Shown here in pieces: positions 1-9,260 of a stretch of 64,000 nucleotides of DNA. The notes beneath the pieces were generated by a model. That model saw only the letters and a list, made by a program, of their open reading frames with translations. It was not told where the DNA came from and searched no databases. Positions within the stretch are counted from its first letter, which is position 1. Each line of letters begins with the position of its first letter. This DNA comes from Cyathus striatus. Lineage: Eukaryota > Basidiomycota > Agaricomycetes > Agaricales > Nidulariaceae. The stretch is taken from contig JAOVFP010000001.1 of the NCBI GenBank assembly GCA_025738555.1, positions 4,278,001 to 4,342,000 on the forward strand, read 5' to 3'. A program made the position numbers and the translations under genes.

Positions 1-1442
1 ATCTGGATGCCTGGGCTCTAGCCGCAGAAGAGGCAGAGCAGGGACATTCTTTGGCACAATGCCCCGGATTACCACAGAACAAGCATAGATTGTTGTCCAT
101 GCGACACTGACATTCTTGTGGCAAGAGTTTGCCATCTCGACCAACCTTGTCATTCAATTCCGGCCTCCGTTGCTGAGGAGGCTGCGACGAACGAGGCGGG
201 TGACTACCAGCACGGTGGGGATAGCTCGAATGGGGTGCATATTGGCCCGAAACGAGGTGGGAAGGCGTCGGGGTGACTGCGGGGCAGTTTATAGGAGCTC
301 TAGCAGAGCTATCCAGAACCCGCGAACCCTGAGGCTGGTGGGATTCCCACGTACGCTCGGACTGGCATTCCCAGTACCGACTATCGATCCCTTGAGCTAG
401 CTTAATCATTCCATGCTTTGTGGTAGGTTTCCCGACATGAGAGATCTCATCCTTAATGCGACCCGGAAACCCGGAATAGAGTCGGTGGCATAAGGATTTA
501 TCATCCCAGTCGGTGCGCTGTGCAAGCCTGTTGAACTGTACAAGATATTTGGACAGTTTCTGTGAATCCTTCATAACGAGGACATCCAGATCATTCTCGG
601 CATCCCCTTCCGGGTTCGCTAACCCGAAGTTATCCTCTAGCATGACGACGAAGACCTCCCAAGAGTGAAGAAACTCATCATCAGCATAGGGATTGGAGAG
701 GGTCGGCATAACAAGCTGAAGCGCGGTATCCCGAAGATATGCGAGAGCGAAGTTGACCTGGGAATGTCCATCTGAGTATTGGGAAGGATTATTCCGGAAG
801 TAAATCTGACACTGAGTGATGAACTGCTCCAACTTCTCAGCACTGGAACCGTCAAACGTATCTGGCTTTTGTACGTTGCATTCCCGACGTACTCCGGGCG
901 GTTTCCACAACCCTCAAGAGAGCTTCGGCAAACCGGTCTTCCCAGGAGTGGCGCACAAGAGGTGTGCGCCTGGGATTGTCGACATCATCCTCATCACCAT
1001 CATCCCCTGAGTCTGAGGATGGTGGAGACAGAGGGTTGGGCTGAGAAGGAGGTAGAGGTGGCGGCCCAATGGTACCACCATCGGAGCCGTGACCCTCGGG
1101 AGTGTCCCGGTCTGCTGCGACTGTACCGTATGGTGGTGGAGTGCCATCCGGAGGAGCCTGAGCGGATCTGAGGTTCCTGGCAGCAGGAACAGAAAGTAGC
1201 TGAGCGGAAGTCAAGGGTGGACCCAGGAAAGTAGCACTAGGAGGTGGTGCTGGACTGGGTGTAACCCGAGACGGTGTAGAAGGTAGAGAACCTGAAGTAC
1301 TCCTTGGAGGCTGTTGCCTCATAGCTGCATGGGTGGCACGAGCACCCACAGCATTGGTATGACTAGCGGTATGCGCTGTGCGAGTAACCGAAGTCCCAGT
1401 TGGAGCCATGATAGAAGAGATATCCAAGGTATCAGTATTCAT
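1..1442 (-). pseudogene. Ty3/Gypsy retrotransposon Gag, partial and frameshifted
   Basis: On the minus strand this encodes a retrotransposon capsid (Gag) precursor that runs off the left edge. The proline/serine-rich N-terminal part starts at an ATG at 1442 and stays open to 852. The conserved Gag core continues in another frame from about 870 down to position 1; it starts with FDGSSAEKLEQF and includes a tract around ALAYLRDTALQLV. Near 85-25 it carries a CCHC zinc knuckle (CLFCGNPGHCAKEC). The frame change falls at about 855-870, next to an AAAA run, so one inserted A is the simplest cause. The core and knuckle are otherwise free of stops, so the copy is fairly young. Protease, reverse transcriptase and integrase would lie outside the window to the left. 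Frameshift by decay or sequence error is more likely than programmed shifting, because it lies inside Gag. Confidence 0.85.
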
Positions 1443-1446
1443 ATAC

Positions 1447-4123
1447 TGTTACGTACTGATTCCCTTCCTACTGGGAAACGAATGCGACGACACCCGGAGG
1501 GTGTGGGAGAACTATAACGGAAACCCAAAGTGAGTACGGGTATGGGAACAAGAGCGGAAGTGCGGAAGTGAACCTCAGTAAATACGAAAATTCATGCAAT
1601 ATCATGTTTATGACATGCATGCCTAGTAAATGACGGAAAGCACTTTTTTCGGACATTTATCAGGGACTTGAAAAGCACCTGAGGAACAGCTAAGAATCAT
1701 TCAAATGACTTTAGTTCGTCGTGCAATGTATAACTATTAAGCATCTATAGGACATATGCAGAGCATGTGGTTACATGTTCAAATCATTGTGTAGACATTT
1801 ATAGCTCATCCTGTAGGCATGGGTAGCTCATCTTATGGACATATATAACGTGAACACGGCACAGAAATCTAATATTAGACATGGCTCGGACATGGCACAA
1901 TCATGATATCGTCATTTAGTTGACATCTAATTTAAATACAGGGTAGTAACTATCTAACTATGTATAGTTACCTGTCTCCGCGTACTAAGTCTTCGCCTTC
2001 CTATTAGTACTTGGCAATCAGTAAAAATACTCAAAACAAAATAAAAAAAGAACTTACTTTCAGCTTTAGCCAACGCTCCAGAGACAAACTCAGATTGGTG
2101 GAGTGCTACAAGATGCCCAAAGTATTACAGGATGTACGCTTGAATCAGTTGTGTGCTGGCACTTTCCTTGGCGATCCCCCTTGATGGCTTTGAGAGCGTG
2201 AAGTATGAAGGATAGTAATATATCACGTATGAATAGTTTGTCTTCCCAACTAACATATCCCACACTCAACGAAACATCCACAGCACCCGACCGAGAAGGA
2301 AACTGGGCCCAACCGCACACCTCCAGACCGTATTCACCAGTTCCCATGCCAGGTTGTCAATCCCAGTTCCTGTCCCGCTTCCACGCGCCCTCACCATCCG
2401 CACGAGAGGGCTGGGTAGGATTCAGAGAAAGCCGGAGTTACCATTGGGTAACGTCGTATGGAGGAGGCCAGAAAGAGAGGATGTCAGAATGCGAAGCCCA
2501 CACTTGAACAGTCGGATATGATTTGAAGACAAGGAGGATGGGATACTTAGTGGATCGGGTAAGAGCGGCTGCGGGCTAAGCTAGGTTCCAACCTATGTAC
2601 CATAAAGGTATTTGTTTGTACAACGGTAAGCTTACATTCAAAACAAACACTTCCAACTTGTCTTGTTCGCCTCAGTGTGCACTGAAATTACTAGTCTTGA
2701 GCCAATTACTTACGTATTAGAACCCACTCCTAATTCTTATTTCTGATTCGAAGTGATCGATTTATTTTTCGGTCGTCGTCTTGTCAGCAGGTAACTCAGT
2801 AGGTAATAGAATTCAAGACAGTTCATTTTGAGTTCGTTAAATCGTCTATCAATAGCATCAGTATGTACATATCCTTTATTTCCCAAAGATATTATAACAC
2901 TATGTTGTCTACAAGTTATCTGTACACACAATTTTAAGTTGGCATGTTAATCACGTCCCCTGCCAAATCTGCATACTCTTCTTTCTCGCACTGGCCCGGT
3001 ACTGCAATTATATACCAGACTGAGAACCTTTTATCATCAGATTTCACATCAAAATATCTGCAGTAAATACTACATCGCAACTAAATACAATGCTGCCCGT
3101 GGTTCTCGAAAATCCTATCAATTGAAGGAGGGTCATACAAAAATAAATTGTCGAGCGTTAAGGTGTTAAGGTAGTAAAATAAAGTGATTAACAACGCTTG
3201 TGAACGAAATAACAAATCAGTACTAATAGAACTTGTAGCCGAAGTTCTGAGGTGAACCTACTGAATCTGTGAAAACAAGGTACAAATTGCTCTCAAAAGT
3301 GTTATAGTACACATGATGAATGCATGATTCTAAATGACTTATGCATGATCTGTACATGAGCGACAATTATCTTTCATATTGAAATTCTCACACCTTGCTA
3401 CACATGTTCAACACATGACGAAAAGCACTTCTATAATGACAAACCCATGCCGTGCATGACTTTTCGTTTTTACTGAGAGTGAACTGTGGCTTCAGTGTAT
3501 GTGCTGCGCCGCCTGGATATCCCCAGGGAATGGTTCATATTTCACAACAGACGATATCCAATGTAAGGAAACGTTCCAGAGTACAAGAGAGGGCTTTGCC
3601 ACTACACTAGGCAGTGGAAGAGAAACCCGAAGGAAAACCCGGAGTGGGTTTCAGAACTTAGTGTAGGAAGAAAGTGTACAGAGTTGATATGAATACTGAA
3701 GACTACCTATTACATCTGGAAGACTACTTATACTAAGTAGGAACCTGTAGATACGAATGTAGAAGTATTATACAAAGGACAAGTCAAAGGAGTAAGTAGG
3801 AAATGAAGTCTTGGCAAAGCGGAGTAGGGGCGCAAATGACGCACTCAGAATGAAGAATAAGGAACTAATCTACAAAGGCCATAATGAAACATATAAGTAG
3901 GAATGGAAGAGAGGAGTAATAGAATGATGACGCGGTGAGGCCGTCATAAGAGAAAGTACATATCTGAAGTATCCAATAGAAAACCCAACGGGTTCCGGGT
4001 ACGTTCCCAGGTGGGAACGTCGGGAAGTGTAAACCTGAAGCGGGTACGTTCTGGGAACGGACCGGGTATGTTAGAAGGTCACGTGGGAATGTCGGCACGA
4101 TGTATCCGGACACGGATATAACA
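1447..4123 (-). repeat. Probable 5' LTR of the Gypsy element, split by an insertion
   Basis: Read on the minus strand, the segment begins TGTTATATCC at 4123 and ends CGTAACA at 1447, just before the gag start, giving matching TGTTA/TAACA termini as expected of an LTR. Removing the 1.9-kb insertion described separately leaves about 770 bp, a usual LTR size. The upstream third (about 3985-4100) is full of short repeats of the type GGGTACGTTC and holds an almost perfect palindrome at 4001-4020. The second LTR is outside the window, so the ends are inferred from terminal sequence and from position relative to gag. No convincing primer-binding site was recognised between the LTR end and the gag ATG. 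Confidence 0.5.
1574..3477. mobile_element. 1.9-kb terminal-inverted-repeat element inserted in the LTR
   Basis: The left end (1574-1598, starting CTCAGTAAATACG) and the reverse complement of the right end (3453-3477, starting CTCAGTAAAAACG) match at 23 of 25 positions. The 7 bases AGTGAAC lie immediately outside both ends (1567-1573 and 3478-3484), as a target-site duplication would. Deleting the element and one copy rejoins a continuous LTR-like sequence. The interior is AT-rich with many CATG and GCATG motifs. It has no open frame above about 100 codons and nothing resembling a transposase, so it looks non-autonomous. The superfamily is unclear: a 7-bp duplication is unusual, and a mutated 8-bp duplication of hAT type is possible. 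Confidence 0.7.
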
Positions 4124-4876
4124 CCTCGCCAGATTTTTAAGTCTTGAATAAACCTCGCTAAGGCTCGCTTATTCTGCTTAAGTTCCCTTGATCTTCCTTT
4201 TATAGGTGAACTGACATCCAGCTTATGATACAGGTGCTGTGGTCCATTTCAGACTTGCAAGTTCTGTGGATTCCATGAATTTCTAGAGAATGCAACATAT
4301 CATATGCACTCCCAAGTCCTTCCTTTGTCTCCAAAAAATTTAATCACTAGTTCTTTTAATATATAATGAGTCCTCCTAACAGATATCTCATTTACTTTTG
4401 TTATTTTACATATGGTGAATGTATTCCAGTGGTCTTCAAGTCCTCCCAGAATCTAGAGGATGTAACGAAAAGTAGCAACATCGAAGTCCACTGTTGTTAA
4501 TTAAAGTCTAGTCACTTTGACTCTTAAAAGGCCTGCCATGGTGTAATTTTGCGGGGGGGGGGGGCAGAAGTTTCAGGGTATTTCTGTTGATAATAGATCG
4601 TAATAGAATTGGCTACAGGAAAATGATATGAAATAGACATAGATTGTCAAACTCCGATCTATTAAATATTAGAGTCTATTCGGAATAGAATTCCTATGGA
4701 AAGTCACCCAATGACTTCAAATCTGACTTCATCAATTACTATGGGATGGCTTATGTAAGGGATCACTACATTTCGGATAAGTGCTTGTTTGTTTGTTTTA
4801 CATTGCCCTGTCAAAACCCCTACTTTGGTACAAGACTGTCCACACAAGTGAGGACGTTTTTGGATCGAGACTAATT
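4124..4876. other. Gene-free, repeat-related spacer with a G tract
   Basis: I see no coding gene here. There is an uninterrupted run of 12 G at 4553-4564. Short stretches resemble sequence inside the neighbouring 1.55-kb element: GAATAAACCTCGCT occurs near 4147 and again near 5950, and a tract beginning AACTCCG near 4650 recurs in altered form near 6137. This suggests an older, decayed copy of the same family. Confidence 0.5.
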
Positions 4877-6425
4877 CAGGCTCCTAAAACCAGCACACTC
4901 GTCTCTCGAGCTTCCTCCTATGTTTTGTGGGAGGCTAACAGAGGTAAATATTTGTGTGGGACAAACACAAAACAAGGAGAAAGCCTCTCGAGAGAGCGGC
5001 TGGCAAAAGTGGGCACCGACAATTCACCGTGAACCCTTTCAATCACCAGGACCCTTTCACTTACTTAACATATCAATATGTACTTTACCAAATTTATGAA
5101 GTCGAGTGATTTGTGAATCAAGGTGGTTTGCACAACATGGGTTGTGTTCCCACTGGCGCAGGCTCAGGAAGACATTTCAGTATGGATACCACTACTAAAG
5201 GCATGCGAGAAGGGGCTTGACAAAATGATGGCGGTTTTCTCCCCACCTAACACACCAGGAAAGCAAATGTTGAAATACATATTAGATGCTAAATAATGAA
5301 GTCCAGTGTTGACATGGCTGAGTACAAAAACTTGAGATAAGCATGTAAATATTTTGTGCGTGTTTCATTGCCCACATATGTGCTGTGTTCTGAGCCACTG
5401 TTCACCATAAATTTGTTGCTGATATCTGTATAAGGGCATCCATAATCATAAATAAGATTATCTGTGAAACTGTGTATAGCTGAATGCAACTATTTTTCTG
5501 AGTCCCCAAGAAGGAAAGTATTACTTGAATTACAGTAGATTACTGAAGGTATATCTACTAATCCATTGTGGGATATGCAAAGATTTTAACAATAATGAAA
5601 GGTCTCTGTGAGGAACTCAATGCAATAATGAACAGATACCAGCTTTAATGATTCTTATTGTCGTGTGAGCTCTTACATACATTTAAAATATGCTGAACCA
5701 TTGATGGAGACAGCTTACTACAGCATTAGAAAGAGATGGTGCAGGAATGTCGCAGATACATTGGATACCTTCCTGTAAGGATCTGTTGGAGGTTTTTCCG
5801 AATAGATTGCTATAGGTGATTGTGTGCCGAGATTCCGAAGCCCGCTTAACCTCACTTACCAAAAATTTCAAATAAGTTGGACTTACAGACGGTCAATAGA
5901 TTTTGAAGTCTGTAGAGGCCTCAGGACCCCTCTCCAAACTTCAAAAACTCGAATAAACCTCGCTTAAGCACCCTTGGCAGCCTATATCTTAGATACCATC
6001 AGAATATCCCTCTGCAAAAGGATGTAAGGTTTCTTACGACATGCTGCCGCATACTTACATCAGCTATCTGTGAGTCGCAAAATCTTTTGGCAACATGGCT
6101 TACGGGTATCAGAATTTCTCCCCAATAGAATTTCGAACTCCGTTCTATCCATCTATTATGATCTATTCACAATAGATTCTTACGGGAAGGTATCCATTGT
6201 AGCTTGCATATACAGTTAGCGTGAGTATGACAAAGCATCTAAGCGGAAGGGTCCTGGTGATTGAAAGGGTTCACGGTGAATTGTCGGTGCCCACTTTTGC
6301 CAGCCGCTCTCTCGAGAGCTTTCTCCTTGTTTTGTGTTTGTCCCGCACAAATATTTACCTCTGTTAGCCTCCCACAAAACATAGGAGGAAGCTCGAGAGA
6401 CGAGCGTGCTGGTTTTAGGAGCCTG
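4877..6425. mobile_element. 1.55-kb element bounded by ~187-bp inverted repeats
   Basis: Positions 4877-5063 and the reverse complement of 6239-6425 are nearly identical. Both begin CAGGCTCCTAAAACCAGCAC, and I count two substitutions, one single-base indel and two further mismatches at the inner end over about 187 bp. The 1.2 kb between them is AT-rich and contains only short open frames with no recognisable domain. The structure fits a non-autonomous long-TIR or foldback transposon. I could not find a convincing target-site duplication (left flank ends GACTAATT, right flank begins TTCATTAT), so a local inverted duplication remains possible. The high arm identity implies recent origin or gene conversion. 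Confidence 0.6.
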
Positions 6426-6566
6426 TTCATTATTCAGTCCAAATTTTCTCTTCCTTTGTAAGTAATCGCTAAGCGATAAGTATACTGGAAATAATACTAC
6501 TTAGTAGAAGCGACATGTCTCGTCAATATCTCGTCTAGTAGTATGAAGTAGACTCGAATTTACATA

Positions 6567-6583
6567 AGTAGTAGTAGTAGTAG
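6567..6583. repeat. AGT trinucleotide microsatellite
   Basis: A short AGT repeat of between five and six units lies in the spacer downstream of the Nudix gene. The rest of 6426-6628 shows no gene and is likely 3' untranslated or spacer sequence. Confidence 0.8.
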
Positions 6584-6628
6584 AAACTCAGTACTCCAAA
6601 ACTACTCAGCCTATTATTGGCCTATTAC

Positions 6629-7626
6629 TCAATTTGCATTCATCACAGCCGTAACTATTGAATGGAAGTCTCGTAGTTGATCTGAAGCATAACGTTCATA
6701 CAACGGTGGCCGTCCGTATGCGATCTCTGCGGTCTTTATCTAAGTTGGGCAGTCAGAAATCTGGCTTGCTGTCAGCTTGAAGTACACACTAACCAATATA
6801 TCTGATGTTAAACCTTTAATAGGTGATGCCGAAGACCGAAATCGATGCATTCGGTAAGTCGTATTTCCTAGCATCAAGACGACTGAATCAGTGGTGTTCT
6901 ATGAAGCGTCAGTGAAAGAAGATCGCTGATATACAGGTTACAAACCCACATGGTATTCATTGCTATATGGCCAGTCATCCGATCCAATTTGGACAAGTGA
7001 TTCACTTTGCAATATTGATGGTTCCAAAAGAGCATTCAAAGGATGATTGAATATACGAGAAACCTCTCCCTCTGAAGCTTTGAGTTCGTTCAGGATTTCC
7101 GGTCGCGTCAAGAAGGCCACAACAGGGGTGACAATTAATTTGTGCAAAGAGATAAACGGTTCGAGTGATCCAAGTGTGTAAATATTGTGCGCGCTTCTGG
7201 GAAGACCAACCTCTTCATACGCCTCTCGATACTATCATAAACCTGAAATTAGCTAATAGATTTCCAAAATAAATTCAATAACTACAGCAGTTTCAACAAG
7301 ATCTTTATCCCCTAGGTCAAATCTACCACCTGGTAAAGCTGTTTGCCCTGCATGTGTTCGAAGTGCTTTCGAGCGCGTGGTTAAAAGAACTCGAAGCTGA
7401 CCATCTTGATCTTCAAACAGGAGAACCAGAACAGCAGCCAACCTATTAGAAGGGTATTTCTCCCTAATCCAATGAATTAGTCCTATATATCTGTGATGGT
7501 GCAAATACGACTGACGGACAGGCTATGATGTTGTTTTGTCGAACGGAAATAGTCGACCAAACGTCGAATGCAAGATTTTGTCGAGTCTGAAAGACAATCC
7601 AAAGAGGTCTCTGGAATACTTCCCAT
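6629..7626 (-). CDS. Nudix hydrolase of the coenzyme A diphosphatase type
   Basis: Predicted Nudix enzyme related to yeast Pcd1 and NUDT7, which cleave CoA and related diphosphates, often in peroxisomes. I read five exons: 7626-7520, 7463-7286, 7231-6946, 6867-6794 and 6739-6629. The start at 7626 gives MGSIPETSLDCLSDSTK followed by CIRRLVDYF, typical of the family N-terminus. The Nudix box is rebuilt only across the second intron: GGRFDLGDKDLVETA joins YREAYEEVGL, with REAYEEVGL carrying the metal-binding glutamates. An aspartate replaces the first box glutamate, as is common in CoA-type members. The last exons give YRMHRFRSS and AEIAYGRPPLYERYA, also typical. No clear peroxisomal SKL tail is seen (it ends NAN). 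Family assignment is firm; the substrate is inferred. The first intron junction is the least certain. Confidence 0.85.
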
Positions 7627-7988
7627 ACTTATTATAAGTAGCTAACCAGGATCGAAGTTAGGAAGCTGAAGAAACACTCGTCACTGATGACCAGGACTAT
7701 GTATAACTTGAGTAAAATAAGCTTATAAAACAGACTCTGAACAGTCCGCCAGTGCAACGCGACCCCAACGCAATCTGCTAATTATAGTAAACACTGTAAA
7801 TACACGATTGGAGGCCGCCGTCACCAAAGTTTAAATAAGTAATTTAAGTCATTGTTCCTTCGTAAAGTGTCACAACAGAAGACATGCAGAATATTTAGGT
7901 GATCTAATATAAAATCTATATAAAGGTAAGTATCAGCAAGTGTAATGCATAAGGAATTGTTAGTCCGACTCCGTACACTGAGCTTGTA

Positions 7989-8977
7989 TCAGAAAATACT
8001 ATTTATAATACCACTGCCGACTGCGGAACCTGAGAGTACCTTCAGTACAAGGATATTGATAAATCAAGACAAGTACCATACCTGCTCCAAATCCTACACC
8101 GCCAGCGGCTGAGTGAGCAAGCTATGCAAAGTGAGACAGTAAGATGAAATGGTATGGTATGTTTAGTGAGCAATAAAGCTTACCGTATTTCCAAGCCCTC
8201 CGAATTTGCTTTTTTTCGGTTCCTGAGGTTGTTCTGCGGGTGCACTGGGAGGTACTTGTAATGATGGTTGGGGAACATTGTTATTATAAGAGGGGTATGG
8301 AACAGAACCCTGAATAGGCGGTGGATGCTGAACACCACCATAATAAGGTTGCGGAGCGGAATATTGATTGGGAGGGGGGAATGACGGCGGATGATAAGCT
8401 GGTATCACAGGGAAATGAGAAGGTCCTCCAGATACCTTCCCAGAATTGTATACGCGAGAAGATGGAGGCGGTGGCGGAGGCCTATAGGCACCTTCAAGCC
8501 GCTCGACATAATTCGAAGGAAAAATACCCTCTCGACCATTGTATCGTCCCGTCCACCAGTCTGGATTCGTTGTTGATAGAACTTCGATGACATTTCCCGC
8601 TTGAAAAGATAGGTCGTCGCGCTCCTTGAGAATTGCATCAGAAATATTGAATGTATGTAATTATGAATTTAGCTTACGGAACCCTCCTCATTATAGCCCC
8701 ATATTGCTCTGGCCTGAAAAGTGGTTTGTGATGGTATAGATGGCGAGTTTACGTTATTGGTAAAGGAAGAAGAGTTTGCATTAAACTGGGGAGATTTTAT
8801 TGCGGATTGAGGTGTCACTTCAAGTCCTCGGGCCTTTGCAGCCAACAAGGTATCAGAAAGTTTGGATGTAATGTGGCCTACTTCATGAGATGACAGCTGG
8901 CCTTGCGATACAAGAAAGTCAAGATTATCTTTCGTTTGAGATAGTACATGAATAAGAAGAGCAGAGGAATTCGACAT
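7989..8977 (-). CDS. SH3-domain protein of the Lsb1/Pin3 type (copy A)
   Basis: Homologue of yeast Lsb1/Pin3, SH3 proteins that bind Las17/WASP and influence actin patches and prion induction. The first exon (8977 to about 8676) gives an N-terminal helical region (residues about 1-45). The SH3 domain starts with ARAIWGYNEEG, is completed after an intron by ERDDLSFQAG and includes DWWTGRYNGREGIFPSNYVE. A Pro/Gln/Tyr-rich linker follows. The short C-terminal module KSKFGGLGNT, LAHSAAGGVGFGA, GSAVGSGIINSIF is split by two introns and corresponds to the glycine-rich yeast tail ending in VNNIF. It is a diverged paralogue of the gene at 16824. It is transcribed divergently from the nucleoporin gene. 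Confidence 0.85.
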
Positions 8978-9260
8978 ATTTCCAGTAAGTATGAAGAGAG
9001 CGAAAGACGAGCGCGAAATTACTCCTGTATAAATTATGTAATTGACGAGCGATCACGTGCTTATCTTCGCTTGGCAAAGTCCTGCAAAGTCGGCAAAACA
9101 TTGAACACAGGCCTTCCTCATCGACTCCAATTGAAGTTCAACGTCCTCGAGGACGTCTCCTCTCCTTCCTTCTTCTGCCCCTCCATTCTTACTCCCATAC
9201 ACTTGCTATCATTTTTGTGTTCTCTTCACGTCTGTTCTGAACACCTGGCGAGTTGTAGTC
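8978..9260. promoter_or_regulatory. Bidirectional promoter, SH3 copy A / Nup159-like
   Basis: The 283 bp between the two start codons must serve both genes. It contains a CACGTG box at about 9054-9059 and a pyrimidine-rich stretch before the nucleoporin start. No canonical TATA box stands out. Confidence 0.5.

Noticed and set aside
779..1171. Plus-strand open frame over the Gag region
   Set aside because: Gag homology and the zinc knuckle place coding on the minus strand; this frame has no domain.
2205..2507. 100-codon frame inside the 1.9-kb element as a possible transposase fragment
   Set aside because: No catalytic DDE/DDD pattern, zinc finger or other transposase feature.
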